A DNA stretch of 44,656 nt from Candidatus Paraburkholderia schumanniana. GTDB taxonomy: Bacteria; Pseudomonadota; Gammaproteobacteria; Burkholderiales; Burkholderiaceae. A program made the translations under genes and the position numbers. The stretch is from NCBI GenBank assembly GCA_001189335.2, contig LFJH01000001.1, positions 1 through 44,656 of the forward strand, read 5' to 3'. Shown here piece after piece: positions 10,001-22,485 of this stretch; the stretch's first letter is position 1; each line of letters opens with the position of its first letter. The notes under the pieces were generated by a model that did no database searches, was not told the origin of the DNA, and saw nothing but the letters and a program-made list of their open reading frames with translations.

Positions 10001-11092
10001 GACGCGGTGCTGGGCGCGCTGCGCGAGCATGGTCTGTCGGCGTGCTCGCATGTGATCGGCAAGCCGAACGACACTGGCGCGATCGAAATCTATCGCGACG
10101 CGAAGAAGATTTTCGATGCCCCGCGCGTCGAGCTGCATCGCGCGTGGAGCGAGGTGAGCTGGCGCATCGCGCGTCTGCGCGACAACCCGGCCTGCGCGGA
10201 CGCCGAATACGACGCGCTGCTCGATGCCACCGATCCCGGCATCTCGCCCGTGCTCACGTTCGATCCGGCCGAGGATGTCGCCGTGCCGTTCATTGCGACG
10301 AAGGCGCGCCCGCGTGTGGCGATCCTGCGCGAACAGGGCGTGAACTCGCATCTCGAGACCGCCTATGCCTTCGACCGCGCCGGTTTCGACGCTCACGACG
10401 TCCACATGAGCGATCTGCTCGAAGGCCGCGCGACACTCGCCGATTTTGCGGGCGCGGTGGCGTGTGGCGGGTTCTCCTACGGCGACGTGCTGGGCGCGGG
10501 CGAGGGCTGGGCGAAGACGATCCGTTTCAACGCGCAGCTCGCCGATATGTTCGCCGCATTCTTCGGCCGTCCGGACACCTTCGCGCTTGGCATCTGCAAC
10601 GGCTGCCAGATGATGTCGAGCCTCGCGTCGATGATTCCCGGCGCGGAGAACTGGCCGAAGTTCACGCGCAACAAGTCGGAGCAGTTCGAAGCGCGCTTCT
10701 CGCTGGTCGAGGTGCAAAGCTCGCCGTCGATCTTCTTCACGGGCATGGAAGGCTTCTTCACGGGCATGGAAGGCTCGCGCATCCCGGTGGCGATCGCGCA
10801 CGGCGAAGGCTTCGCTGACTTCTCGCAGCAGGGCGATCAGTCGAAGGCGTTCGTCGCGATGCGTTACGTCGATCACCGAGGCAACGCGACGGAGCAGTAT
10901 CCGTTCAACCCGAACGGCTCGCCGCAGGGCATCACGTCGGTGACGACGCCCGATGGCCGCTTCACCGTGCTGATGCCGCACATGGAGCGCGTGCATCGCA
11001 ACGTGCAGATGAGCTGGACGCCTGAGGACTGGACCACTGACGGCAGCCCGTGGCTGCGCGTGTTTCAGAATGCGCGACGTTTCCTCGGTTGA
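7034..11092 (+). CDS. purL: Phosphoribosylformylglycinamidine synthase
   Basis: This is the large single-chain PurL that makes FGAM from FGAR, glutamine and ATP in de novo purine synthesis. It has 1352 residues, the usual length for proteobacterial PurL plus a few. The N-terminal PurS-like region is followed by the FGAM-synthase domains ([23 protein letters not shown], then [24 protein letters not shown]), and from about residue 1090 a class I glutamine amidotransferase domain with the nucleophile Cys at about residue 1188 (ALGICNGCQ) and catalytic His at about residue 1256 (HGEG). Residues 1234-1247 read [14 protein letters not shown], a seven-residue tandem duplication next to the catalytic His; the family normally has a single FFTGMEGSR. 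The frame is otherwise intact over 4 kb, so the gene is likely functional. Confidence 0.96.
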   Translation: MAHFSCFPGASALSDFRQTRLIETLARIDANIVGVRGQFLHFVNSSEPLTDEENSRIEALMHYGAPFEETKERGATETFMVVPRFGTVSPWASKATDIAHHCGLEKVRRIERGVEYTVIMKSGFLGGKKALSDAARAAVADALHDRMTESVAASHDQALHLFDELPAKPLQTVDIIGAGRRALEAANLELGLALAEDEIDYLVNAFEGLKRNPTDVELMMFAQANSEHCRHKIFNGEWTIDGARQDMSLFQMIRNTEKLNHAGTIVAYSDNSAIMQGGMAERWFPRGADEQYQRHVEMTHTLMKVETHNHPTAISPFAGAATGSGGEIRDEGATGRGARPKAGLAGFTVSNLDLPDARQKWENDRDSAVPLASRNPGDKNEPYGRPDRIASPLQIMIDGPIGAAAFNNEFGRPNLGGYFRTFEQNVSGRVRGYHKPIMIASGIGNISDQHTHKNDLPAGTLLIQIGGPGMRIGMGGGAVSSMATGANTAELDFDSVQRGNPEIQRRAQEVINTCWQMGESNPILSIHDVGAGGMSNAFPELVDGAGKGARFELRKVQLEESGLSPREIWSNEAQERYVLAISPNDLPAFQAICERERCPVAVVGVATEECQLKLVDDANDGQEPVDMPMDVLLGKPPKMHRDVKRESAHFPPVDVTGLPLSEVAVDVLKHPTVASKSFLITIGDRSVGGTTARDQFVGPWQVPVADCAVTTMDYAGFRGEAMTMAERTPLAVIDAPASGRMAVGEAVTNIASAPIESLNRLKLSANWMAACGSTGEDAALYDTVKAIGMELCPALGISIPVGKDSLSMRTKWQDARGGAREVVSPVSLIISAFAPVEDVRRHLTPQLVRDTNTVLIAIDLGRGRNRMGGSILAQVTQQVGDAVPDVDDPEDLKRFFAAIQALNADGKLLAYHDRSDGGLWATVCEMAFAGHVGVSLNVDMLTLDAEHESDYGDAKDWAKQTSGRREDRTIRALFSEELGAVVQVRAADRDAVLGALREHGLSACSHVIGKPNDTGAIEIYRDAKKIFDAPRVELHRAWSEVSWRIARLRDNPACADAEYDALLDATDPGISPVLTFDPAEDVAVPFIATKARPRVAILREQGVNSHLETAYAFDRAGFDAHDVHMSDLLEGRATLADFAGAVACGGFSYGDVLGAGEGWAKTIRFNAQLADMFAAFFGRPDTFALGICNGCQMMSSLASMIPGAENWPKFTRNKSEQFEARFSLVEVQSSPSIFFTGMEGFFTGMEGSRIPVAIAHGEGFADFSQQGDQSKAFVAMRYVDHRGNATEQYPFNPNGSPQGITSVTTPDGRFTVLMPHMERVHRNVQMSWTPEDWTTDGSPWLRVFQNARRFLG
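10733..10774. repeat. Tandem duplication, 21 bp x2, inside purL
   Basis: The unit ttcttcacgggcatggaaggc is repeated without mismatch (10733-10753, 10754-10774). It stays in frame and duplicates seven residues of the amidotransferase domain. Confidence 0.95.
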
Positions 11093-11112
11093 GCGCGCAT
11101 CACCCAGCAAAG

Positions 11113-11150
11113 ACACCCCGAAGCTCACGCTTCGGGGTGTTTTGTTTTTT
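11113..11150 (+). terminator. Rho-independent terminator of purL
   Basis: A 12-bp perfect stem, acaccccgaagc / gcttcggggtgt, with a four-base loop tcac, is followed by tttgtttttt (11141-11150). It begins 20 bases after the purL stop codon. Confidence 0.95.
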
Positions 11151-11271
11151 GGCTGACGCTTTGGATTCTCCGACGCTGCTTTTTGACAAGCATCTCAAAA
11201 TAATCGGGCTGTAAGTTGCAGGTATAGTGCTTCGGCGCGCCGTATTGGCACGCGACTGACATGGAGGAGCG

Positions 11272-13783
11272 ATGAAGCAGTTTCGATCAAAATACTTAGA
11301 TATGCGTAATTTATTGGTAATAGCGACCGTTGCGACGTCGGCCTTGATGAGGGCGTGTGGCGACGGTTCCGACGCCGGTTCGGCCATTCTTTCGCCGACG
11401 GCGCGGGCGGCCATGCTCGGCGAGAACCTGATGGTGCGCGTCATGACCGACACTAACGAAGCAGCGAAGTCCGGCACGAACTGCGCAGACCTTGGCGCGG
11501 ACTGGGCCAGTTGTGCGCGAGGCAAGCTGATTCTGGAGAATGCCGGCGGGCGCAGCCTCGTCGCTGGCGGCTGGACGCTATACGTCCATAGCATCCGGCG
11601 CATCCTGATGATCGAGCACCCGGCGTTCGCATGGAAGCACATCACGGGCGATCTCTACGCGCTCACGCCGCACGCAGGCGCGTTCACGCTGGGCGCGGGC
11701 GAGCGGGTCGAAGTGCCGTTCGTCGGCGAATACTGGTATCAGCGCTACAGCGACCTGTTGCCGCGCGCCTACGTCGTGGCGGACGGCAGCGCGACGCCCG
11801 CCATCCTTGCACACAACGATACCGACGACGAAACCCGCTACGTCGATCGCATTCCGCCGGTCAAGGATGATGCCGCAGCGTTTGCCGCGACGCCGGCGCA
11901 AGTGCATCGCGCCAGCGCGGAAGCCGCACTGCCGACGGCGCAACAGGTTGCCGCGGTTGCCGCGCGCGCCCTGCCCGCGGTGTTGCGTGAAACGGCGGGC
12001 GAGGGTGCAGTGCAGGTCGGCGGGATCGATTTGTCGCTGGCCGGGCTGAGCGCATCGCAGGTGGCGGCGCTCGTTGCGCGTGCGGCGGCGCTCGGCCTCA
12101 GCGGTCCGTCGGTGCGCGTGAGCGGCCGGATCGCCGCCGGCGCGCTGCCCGCCGATATCGCGAAGAGCGGCGGCTATCGCCTGACGATCGCGACGGACGG
12201 CGTGAGCATCGACGCCTTCGACGCCGCGGGACTCTTTTATGGCGTGCAGACGTTGCTGTCGCTCGCGCCGGCGGGCGGCGGCAGCGTGCCGGCGATGACG
12301 ATCGAGGACGCGCCGCGCTATACACATCGCGGCATGATGGTCGACGTAGCGCGCAACTTCCGCCAGCCGGCGACGCTGCGCCGTCTGATCGACCAGATGA
12401 GCGCGTACAAGTTGAATCACCTGCACGTGCATCTGTCGGACGACGAAGGCTGGCGCATCGAGATTCCGGGACTGCCCGAACTTACCGAGATCGGCGCGAA
12501 GCGCTGTCACGATCTCACCGAAATGCGCTGTCTGCTGCCGCAGCTCGGCTCGGGTCCGGACGACCGCTCCGGCGGCGGCTATCTGAGCCGCGCCGACTAT
12601 GTCGCGCTGGTGCGCTACGCGGCGGATCGCTTCATCGAGATCGTTCCGGAGATCGACATGCCCGGCCACGCGCGCGCCGCGGTGGTATCGATGGAGGCGC
12701 GCCATCAACGCCTGCACGCCCAAGGCAACGAAGCGGCCGCAAGCGCATACCGCCTGCTCGATCCCGCCGATACCTCGAACACGACCACGGTCCAGTTCTA
12801 CGATCGTCGCAGCTTTCTGAATCCCTGCTCGGGCGGCGCGCAGCATTTCGCGTCGAAGGTGATCGGCGAGATCGCGTCCATGCATCGCGAGGCCGGCGCG
12901 CCGCTCTCCATCTGGCACTTCGGCGGCGACGAGGCGAAGAACATCCTGCTCGGCGCTGGCTTCCAGCCGCTCGACGGCACCGATCCCGGCAAGGGGCACG
13001 TGAATCTCGCCGCGCAGGACAAGCCGTGGGGACGCTCGCCGCAATGCGCGGCGCTGATCGCATCGGGCAAGGCGGCATCCGTGGATGAACTGCCGTCGAT
13101 GTTCGCGCGCCAGGTGAGCCAGATCGTGAGGGCCAACGGCGCCGGTACGATGGCCGCGTGGCAGGACGGCATCAAGCATGCGAACGGTCCGCAGGATTTC
13201 GCGACCGCGAGCATGATGGTGACGATGTGGGACACGATGTTCTGGGGCGCATCGGACACCGTGCAGACGCTCGCCAATCAGGGCTACAAGACCGTGCTCG
13301 CGCTGCCGGACTATCTGTACTTCGACTTCCCGTATTCGTTCGATCAGCGCGAGCGCGGCTACTACTACTGGACTCGCACGCCACGGACAGCTTCAAGACG
13401 TTCTCGCTCGCGCCGGACAATCTGCCGCAGAACGCGGAGATCATGGCCGATCGCGATGGCAATCCCTTCGAGGCAACGGGCACGGGCGCGGCGCCGCGGA
13501 TCGAGGGACAGGGGCAGGCATGGGCCGAGGTGATGGCACCGATCAGCAGTTCGAGTACATGGTGTATCCGCGGCTGTTGGCGCTCGCGGAACGCGCATGG
13601 CATCGGGCGGCGTGGGAGCGGCCGTATGCGCCGGGCGAGCGCTACAGGCTCGGCGACACCGACAAGGTCGACAAGGCCGCGCTCGCGCAGGACTGGGCCC
13701 GGTTCATGAGCGTGGTCCAGAACCGCGAGCTGCCGAAGCTGATGCGCGCCGGCGCGGTGGTGCGGCCGGGGCTCGGCGGTTGA
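11272..13783 (+). pseudogene. GH20 beta-N-acetylhexosaminidase, frameshifted near the 3' end
   Basis: The family removes terminal GlcNAc/GalNAc from chitin oligomers or glycoconjugates, exported or at the envelope. The ATG at 11272 has a good ribosome site (GGAGGAG, then CG). A lipoprotein-like leader ends ALMRAC; Arg at -2 is a poor lipobox residue. Next come a carbohydrate-binding N-terminal domain (about residues 40-180, MLGENLMVRVMTDTN), a GH20b domain, and the catalytic barrel with YTHRGMMVDVARNF, HLSDDEGWRIEIP, EIVPEIDMPGHARA and the catalytic Asp-Glu in WHFGGDEAKN. The frame is lost near 13372 (after YYYW; one base missing) and again near 13545, each a -1/+2 change, before the family's C-terminal VYPRLLALAERAW. 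The first about 700 residues are intact, so the loss may be recent. Most likely inactive, because the barrel's end is garbled. Confidence 0.88.
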
Positions 13784-13799
13784 GGGGGCAGTATGAAGC

Positions 13800-13827
13800 G
13801 ACAAAGCCGCCTGGGGGCGGCTTTGTC
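13800..13827. terminator. Hairpin between convergent genes
   Basis: A perfect 12-bp stem, gacaaagccgcc / ggcggctttgtc, with loop tggg lies between the ends of the hexosaminidase remnant (plus) and ppiC (minus). No long T run follows on either strand, so it is a hairpin terminator or an RNA 3'-end stabiliser rather than a textbook terminator. Confidence 0.65.
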
Positions 13828-13855
13828 GTCTGTCGTAAATCGAAAGGCGGTGCGC

Positions 13856-14638
13856 TTACTTGATCACAGCCTTGCTTCGCAGACTCTCTTCGAACGCCTG
13901 CAGCTTTTCCTGCTGGATCTGCTGCGCGATCTGGGTCTTCACCTGTTCGAGCGACGGCGGGGCGATCTCGCGCGAATCGTCCATGCGGATGATGTGCCAG
14001 CCGAACTGCGCCTTCACCGGCTCGGGCGTCACTTCGCCCTTCTTAAGCTTCCCGGCGGCCGCGCCGAATTCCGGCACGTAAGCCGATGGCGACGACCAGT
14101 CCAGATCGCCGCCGTTCTTGCCCGATCCCGGGTCCTTCGAATATTGCTTGACGAGATCCTCGAAGCTCGCGCCACCCTTGATCTTGGCGATCAGATCCCT
14201 CGCCTGCTGTTCATTGTCGACGAGAATGTGATGCAGATGCAGCTCCGTGCCGCCGCCATTCTGCTTGACCAGCTGGTCGTAGCGCGCCTTGATTTCGGCG
14301 TCGGTCGGCGTGTTCTTCTTCACGAAGTCTTCGATGAGCGCGCGTAGCACGACGGTCTGCTGCGCGACGGCGATCTGCGCCTTCACGTCCGGGCTCGACG
14401 CGATGCCTTCGCAGGCGGCTTCCTGCATCAGGATTTCACGGTTGATGAGTTCCTCGCGCACCGCCTGCTGAAGCTGCGGCGAGTCCTGCTGACCCTGCGC
14501 GACGAGCTGCTTGACGAGCGCGTCCGTGCGCGACGTGGGAATCGGCGTGCCGTTCACGACGGCAACGTTCTGCGCGAAAGCGGGCGCAGCCGCGAACGCA
14601 GCCAGCAACACCCAGACGCGGGTTTTTTTCAAAGTCAT
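13856..14638 (-). CDS. Exported parvulin-type peptidyl-prolyl isomerase
   Basis: It is a periplasmic folding helper that isomerises Xaa-Pro bonds. The 260-residue product has a signal peptide ending AFAAAPAFA-QN, an N-terminal SurA/PrsA-like helical part (about 25-125), and a rotamase domain (about 130-225) with ELHLHHILV, GASFEDLVKQYSKDPGSGKNGGDL and FGWHIIRMD, all typical of parvulins. A charged helical C-terminal tail follows. The start ATG at 14636-14638 gives the signal peptide directly. It follows bolA, yciB and msrB on the minus strand, the same cluster as in related genomes. No lesions. Confidence 0.92.
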   Translation of the reverse strand: MTLKKTRVWVLLAAFAAAPAFAQNVAVVNGTPIPTSRTDALVKQLVAQGQQDSPQLQQAVREELINREILMQEAACEGIASSPDVKAQIAVAQQTVVLRALIEDFVKKNTPTDAEIKARYDQLVKQNGGGTELHLHHILVDNEQQARDLIAKIKGGASFEDLVKQYSKDPGSGKNGGDLDWSSPSAYVPEFGAAAGKLKKGEVTPEPVKAQFGWHIIRMDDSREIAPPSLEQVKTQIAQQIQQEKLQAFEESLRSKAVIK

Positions 14639-14719
14639 CGGAGGTTCCTAACTGAGCAAACAGACGCCTTCAAAGGCGAGATTCAAGAGGCAAGGCTTAA
14701 CGGTGAAATGGGCGCGCAT

Positions 14720-15013
14720 CTATTCGAATTGTTCTGCGAACTCCTGCGGCGTGTAAGCCCGGATCGCGAGCGCGTGCACGCCGCGCCGCATTTCCTCAGC
14801 CAGCGCATCATACACCAGTCGATGCCGCGCCACGCGCGCCCGGCCCGCGAAGCAGTCCGCGACGATGGTCACCGTGTAGTGGCTGCCCGCCGCCGCGCCC
14901 GCGTGGCCCGCGTGCGCGGCGCTGTCGTCGTCGATATGCACCGATTGCGGTTGAAGCATCGCGTTCAGACGCGCTTCGAGATGCGCGATCTTGTCCGCCG
15001 CCGATGCCGTCAT
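14720..15013 (-). CDS. BolA family protein
   Basis: A 97-residue protein with the BolA fold signature: HYTVTIVADCFAGRARVARHRLVY, then an Ile/Leu-rich strand (VHALAIRAYTPQEF). BolA proteins pair with monothiol glutaredoxins and affect iron-sulfur cluster traffic and stress response. The ATG at 15011-15013 (MTASAADKIAHLEARL) fits the family N-terminus. A His/Ala/Gly-rich insertion (AAHAGHAGAAAGSHY) precedes the core. It lies between yciB and ppiC with short gaps, so cotranscription is likely. Confidence 0.9.
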   Translation of the reverse strand: MTASAADKIAHLEARLNAMLQPQSVHIDDDSAAHAGHAGAAAGSHYTVTIVADCFAGRARVARHRLVYDALAEEMRRGVHALAIRAYTPQEFAEQFE

Positions 15014-15030
15014 GAAGTCGAATCCGCCAC

Positions 15031-15567
15031 TTATTGTCCGTCCTCCTTCATGTACTTCGCGAGCCAGAAGCTCTGCGCGACGATGAACACGACGAGACAT
15101 CCCGTTGCGCCGAAGAGCTTGAAATTCACCCATTGATCGGTGGTGAAGTTGTACGCGACGAAGAGATTCACGATGCCCAGCAGCGCGAAGAACACCGCCC
15201 ACGCCACATTCAACTGGCCCCACACGCGATGCGGCAATACGATCTGCTTGCCCATCATCGCTTCGATAAGATTCTTTCGAAAACCGAGTTGCGCGGCGAT
15301 CAGCGCGAGCGCGAACAGCCAGTAGAGCGCCGTGGGCTTCCATTTGATGAAAGTGTCGTTGTGTTGCACGAGCGTCGCGCCGCCGAACACGACGACCACG
15401 CCGAGACTCACCCACAGCATCGGACCGACCTTGCGGTGCCGGAACGCCACCCAGGCGATCTGCACGAGCGTCGCCGCGATCGCGACTGCTGTCGCCGTGT
15501 AGATGCCCCAGATCTTGAATGCGACGAAAAAGAGAATGATCGGAAACAGATCGAACAGAAATTTCAT
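15031..15567 (-). CDS. yciB: Septation / inner-membrane protein YciB (IspZ)
   Basis: An integral membrane protein of 178 residues with about five to six hydrophobic segments, beginning [18 protein letters not shown], which is the highly conserved N-terminus of the family. Further family marks are [17 protein letters not shown] and [24 protein letters not shown]. YciB is linked to cell-envelope synthesis and septation. The start ATG at 15565-15567 is the family start. The gene ends 17 bases before bolA. Confidence 0.93.
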   Translation of the reverse strand: MKFLFDLFPIILFFVAFKIWGIYTATAVAIAATLVQIAWVAFRHRKVGPMLWVSLGVVVVFGGATLVQHNDTFIKWKPTALYWLFALALIAAQLGFRKNLIEAMMGKQIVLPHRVWGQLNVAWAVFFALLGIVNLFVAYNFTTDQWVNFKLFGATGCLVVFIVAQSFWLAKYMKEDGQ

Positions 15568-15706
15568 TGGCGTCCGGACGTGAAGGGCATCGGATGGGGG
15601 CGGGCATGCGGGAAACAAGCGCCCGCTCGGGAAAGAGCTGGCGTCGATACGGCCGAAGGCGGCGGCGCCGCAGGCTGCCGCGGGGCGCCCCGTGCCGTGC
15701 TCGCGC

Positions 15707-16123
15707 TTACTTGGGTTCGAATTGTAGCGCAGCCGAGTTGATGCAATACCGCAAGCCGGTCGGCACGGGGCCGTCCTCGAAGACATGGCCGAGATGCGCG
15801 CCGCAGTTCTTGCAGAGCACCTCGATGCGCAGCATGCCGTGCGAGCGGTGGGTCTTTTCCCGGATCACTTCGCCGTTGATCGGCTTGAAATAGCTCGGCC
15901 AGCCGCAGCCCGCGTCGAATTTCGTGTCCGATTCGAACAGCGGCGTGCCGCAGCACACGCAGTCGTAGACACCACGCTCCTTGTGATCCCAGTACTTGCC
16001 GGTAAACGGGCGCTCGGTCGCGGCATGGCGCGTGACCTGATATTGCATGTCGTCGAGTTCGCGGCGATAGGTGGCGTCGTCCTTTTGCAGCGGGTAGCTC
16101 GTCGGGGTGTCGTCGTGGCTCAT
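15707..16123 (-). CDS. msrB: Peptide-methionine (R)-S-oxide reductase
   Basis: It reduces R-methionine sulfoxide in proteins, with thioredoxin as electron donor. The 138 residues contain the two zinc CxxC pairs (Cys55/Cys58 in CVCCGTPLF and Cys104/Cys107 in [12 protein letters not shown]) and the catalytic Cys127 in RYCINSAAL. The central motif [12 protein letters not shown] is also present. There is no signal peptide, so it is cytoplasmic. A 14-bp tandem duplication lies in the leader just upstream. Confidence 0.96.
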   Translation of the reverse strand: MSHDDTPTSYPLQKDDATYRRELDDMQYQVTRHAATERPFTGKYWDHKERGVYDCVCCGTPLFESDTKFDAGCGWPSYFKPINGEVIREKTHRSHGMLRIEVLCKNCGAHLGHVFEDGPVPTGLRYCINSAALQFEPK

Positions 16124-16137
16124 CTGTCGTTCCTTTG

Positions 16138-16165
16138 ATCTGGCCCGGGAAATCTGGCCCGGGAA
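16138..16165. repeat. Tandem duplication, 14 bp x2, upstream of msrB
   Basis: The unit atctggcccgggaa occurs at 16138-16151 and 16152-16165 without mismatch, in the 64-bp gap between selO and msrB (both minus strand), 15 bases before the msrB start. Confidence 0.92.
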
Positions 16166-16187
16166 GGGCTCGTATATGAGGGCGATC

Positions 16188-17780
<1,593 letters not shown>

Positions 17781-17827
17781 ATTGAGCGCCTCTGAGTTAA
17801 ACGATATTGTAATTCCGCGTCCGCGGG

Positions 17828-17863
17828 CCTGCAGAAGCCCGGTCGCCTGCAGAAGCCCGGTCG
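17828..17863. repeat. Tandem duplication, 18 bp x2
   Basis: The unit cctgcagaagcccggtcg is repeated without mismatch (17828-17845, 17846-17863) in the gap between the divergent selO and acyl-CoA ligase genes. Confidence 0.93.
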
Positions 17864-17905
17864 TCAACGCCCGCCAAGCATTCGACTCATCCGAGGACAT
17901 CGCCT

Positions 17906-19580
<1,675 letters not shown>

Positions 19581-19594
19581 TCCGGGTTCTTCTT

Positions 19595-19640
19595 CAAAGC
19601 CCCGGTCCGCTTTGCGCGGAGCCGGGGGCTTTTCCATTTT
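19595..19640 (+). terminator. Rho-independent terminator after the acyl-CoA ligase
   Basis: A GC-rich hairpin, aaagccccggtccgc pairing with gcggagccgggggcttt around a short loop, is followed by tttccatttt. It starts 14 bases after the ligase stop codon. Confidence 0.82.
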
Positions 19641-19736
19641 CCGGCCATGCAAACGCGCAATCGTCTTAATTGAACGATCGTGCTTTTATGTGTATTCTGC
19701 GCCCATCAGCCACCATAATTCAGAAGTATCCGGTCG

Positions 19737-19762
19737 ACAGGAGATTCTTACAGGAGATTCTT
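19737..19762. repeat. Tandem duplication, 13 bp x2, carrying the ribosome site
   Basis: The unit acaggagattctt is repeated without mismatch (19737-19749, 19750-19762). Each copy contains AGGAG; the second sits 7-12 bases before the ATG at 19765 and the first is a spare, 13 bases further out. Confidence 0.9.
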
Positions 19763-19764
19763 TC

Positions 19765-21827
19765 ATGGCAGTGGACTATTCGATCCGCGACGGCGTCGCC
19801 ATAATCACGCTCGACAATCCGCCCGTCAACGGGCTCGGGCATTCCACGCGCCTGGGCATCGTCGAAGGCATCCAGCGCGCGGGCGATGGCGCGAATGTGC
19901 GCACCATCGTCCTCATCGGCGCGGGCAAGGCGTTCTCGGGCGGCGCGGACATCACCGAGTTCAACACGCCGAAGGCCACGCAGGAGCCGACGCTCATGAC
20001 CGTGATCAAGGCCGTCGAGGGTAGCGCGAAGCCAGTCGTCGCAGCGATTCACGCGGTCGCGATGGGCGGCGGCCTCGAGCTTGCGCTCGGCGCGCATTAC
20101 CGCATCGCCGCGCCGGGCCCGCAGATCGCGCTGCCGGAAGTGAAGCTCGGCCTGCTGCCCGGCGTGGGCGGCACGCAGCGACTGCCGCGCGCGGTCGGTC
20201 TGGAGACTGCGCTGAATATGATCGTCTCGGGCACGCCGGTGCCGTCCGAAAAGCTCGCGCAGACCGCGCTCTTCGACGAAATCGCCGAAGCCGATCTGCT
20301 GGCCGCCGCGATTTGCTTCGCAGGCCAGGCTGCGGACCGGGGCGGCCCATATCCGAAGGTGCGTGACCGCAAGATCGAGCATCCGAATGCCGAGGGCTTC
20401 ATCCAGTTCGCGAGGAACAGCGTAGCGGCGGTCGCGAAGCATTTCCCGGCGCCGCACAAATGCATCGACGCGATCGAAAAAGGCGTGAAGGAAGGCTTCG
20501 AGCGCGGTCTCGCGTTGGTGCAGACGCCCGAGAGCCGTGCGTTGCGGCACGCGTTTTTCGGTGAGCGCTCGGCCGGCAAGATCGCGGATGTGCCGCCGGA
20601 TACGCCCGTTAGGAAGATCGGGCACATCGGGGTGGTGGGTGCGGGCACGATGGGCGGCGGCATCGCGATGAACTTCCTCAACGCGGGCCTGCCCGTCGTG
20701 CTGCTCGAAACGAAGCAGGATGCGCTCGATCGCGGCCTCGCCACCATCCGCCGCAACTACGAGGCGCAAGTGAAGAAGGGCAAGCTCACGCAGGAGAAGG
20801 TGGAGGAGCGCGCATGGCGCTCATTCATCCGACGCTGTCCTACGCCGATCTCGCGCAGGCCGACCTGGTCGTCGAAGCCGTCTTCGAGGAGCTGAGCGTG
20901 AAGGAGCAGGTCTTCCGCCAGCTCGACGAAATCGCGAAGCCCGGCGCGATCCTCGCGTCGAACACCTCGACGCTCGATCTCAACAAGATCGCCTCCTTTA
21001 CGAAGCGCCCGGGCGACGTCATCGGCATGCACTTTTTCAGCCCCGCAAACGTGATGAAGCTGCTCGAAGTGGTGCGCGGAGAGAAGACGGCAAAGGACGT
21101 GCTCACGACCGTCATGCAGCTCGCGAAGAAGATCGGCAAGACCGCCGTGGTGGCGGGCGTGTGCGACGGCTTCATCGGCAACCGCATGATCGAGCAGTAC
21201 ATCCGTCAGGCGCTGTTCATGCTGGAAGAGGGCGCGCTGCCCGCGCAGATCGATCGCGCGATCGAGCAGTTCGGCTTTGCGATGGGCCCGTTCCGCATGA
21301 GCGATCTCGCCGGCAACGACATCGGCTGGGCCATCCGCAAGCGCCGCTATCGCGAGCAGCCGGAGCTGCATTATTCGCGCGTCGCCGACCGTCTGTGCGA
21401 GATGGGCCGCTTCGGACAGAAGACCGGGGCGGGCTGGTACGACTATCAGCCGGGCAGGCGCGATGCGCTGCCGTCGAAGCTGGTCGATGACATGATCGTC
21501 GCGTATTCGAAGGAGCAGGGCGCCGTGCGGCGCAGGATCGGCGATGAAGAGATCGTCGAGCGCCTCGTGCTGTTGCTCGTGAACGAAGGCGCGAAGATTC
21601 TCGACGAAGGCATTGCGGCGAAGGCCTCGGACATCGACATGGTCTATCTGACGGGCTACGGCTTTCCGCTCTGGCGCGGCGGCTCGACGCTCTATGCGGA
21701 CACCATCGGCCTCTACAACGTGGAACGCGCGATGCGCAAATACGCGCAGCAGCCCAACGACGCGGCGTGGCAGCCGGCCGCGCGCGTGAGCGCCCTCGCG
21801 GCATCCGGCGGGCGGTTCAACGCGTGA
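19765..21827 (+). pseudogene. Enoyl-CoA hydratase / 3-hydroxyacyl-CoA dehydrogenase fusion, frameshifted
   Basis: This is a FadB/peroxisomal-type bifunctional beta-oxidation enzyme of about 690 codons. The N-terminal crotonase domain (residues about 1-190) shows NPPVNGLGHSTR, GAGKAFSGGADITEF, AMGGGLELALGAHYRIA and LPEVKLGLLPGVGGTQRLPR. A linker follows, then the NAD-binding motif IGVVGAGTMGGGIAMNF. At about 20812 the frame changes (-1/+2): the text gagcgcgcatggcgctc would read on if one GC pair were absent. The continuation (MALIHPTLSYADLAQADLVVEAVFEE, SNTSTLDLNK, HFFSPANVMKLLEVVRG) and C-terminal domain (GYGFPLWRGGSTLYAD) are intact to the TGA at 21825-21827. An ATG at 20814 could start the second half alone, but it lacks the NAD-binding loop. 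Confidence 0.93.
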
Positions 21828-22485
21828 ACGAATCGGTGAACATGATGAAACCCGTTGAAGATGTTTTCCTCGTCGTGGACGTGCAGTACGACTTCATGCC
21901 GGGCGGCGCGCTTGCCGTCGCGCGCGGCGATGAAGTCGTGCCGGTCATCAACCGGCTCGCGCCCGCGTTCTCGCATGTCGTGCTGACGCAGGACTGGCAT
22001 CCGCGCTCGCACGCGTCGTTCGCGGCGAATCACGCAGGCCGCAAGCCCTTTGAGACGATGATGCTGCCCTACGGCGAGCAGGTGCTGTGGCCGATGCATT
22101 GCGTGTAGGATACGGAGGGCGCAGCCCTGCATCGCGATCTGCATGTGCCGCATGCGCGGCTCGTCGTGCGCAAGGGCCATCACGCGCGCGTCGACAGCGC
22201 TATTCCGCGTTCCTCGAAGCGGACCGCGTGACGCCGACGGGCCTCGCCGGCTATCTGCGCGAGGTCGGCGCAAAGCGCGTATGGCTCGCCGGATTGGCGA
22301 CCGATTACTGCGTCGCGTGGTCGGCGCTCGATGCGCGCGCGGCTGGCTTCGAGGCGAACGTGATCGAAGACGCGTGCCGCACGATCGACCTGAACGGCTC
22401 GCTCGAACGCGCGTGGTAGGACATGAGCAACGCCGGCGTGCGGCGTCTGAAGTCGGAAGACATCGAGGCAAGGGGAACGACATGA
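21824..22485 (+). pseudogene. pncA: Nicotinamidase / pyrazinamidase, multiple lesions
   Basis: The enzyme deamidates nicotinamide in NAD salvage. A possible GTG start (21824) overlaps the stop of the gene before; an ATG follows at 21842. The catalytic Asp region FLVVDVQYDFMPGGAL and the metal/His region LTQDWHPRSHASFAAN are visible. Lesions: a TAG at 22106-22108 in HCV-stop-DTEGAALH, where Gln (CAG) is expected; a frame change (-1/+2) near 22197, where gtcgacagc-gc-tattccgcg would read on without GC; and a second TAG at 22417-22419 after LERAW. The catalytic Cys segment WLAGLATDYCVAWSALDA lies after the frameshift. The remaining frame ends at a TGA overlapping the next ATG (22482), so the genes were translationally coupled. 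Non-functional. Confidence 0.9.

Noticed and set aside
6908-11128. A 1406-codon open frame antisense to all of purL
   Set aside because: purL on the plus strand has full family motifs. The antisense frame is low-complexity, rich in Arg, Ala, His and Asp, as expected from the opposite strand of GC-biased codons.
11578-13179. A 533-codon open frame antisense to the hexosaminidase
   Set aside because: A shadow of the GH20 gene, whose catalytic motifs are on the plus strand.
20814-21827. A separate, functional 3-hydroxyacyl-CoA dehydrogenase starting at the ATG 20814
   Set aside because: That start lacks the GxGxxG NAD-binding loop, which lies upstream in the other frame, so the product would not bind cofactor.
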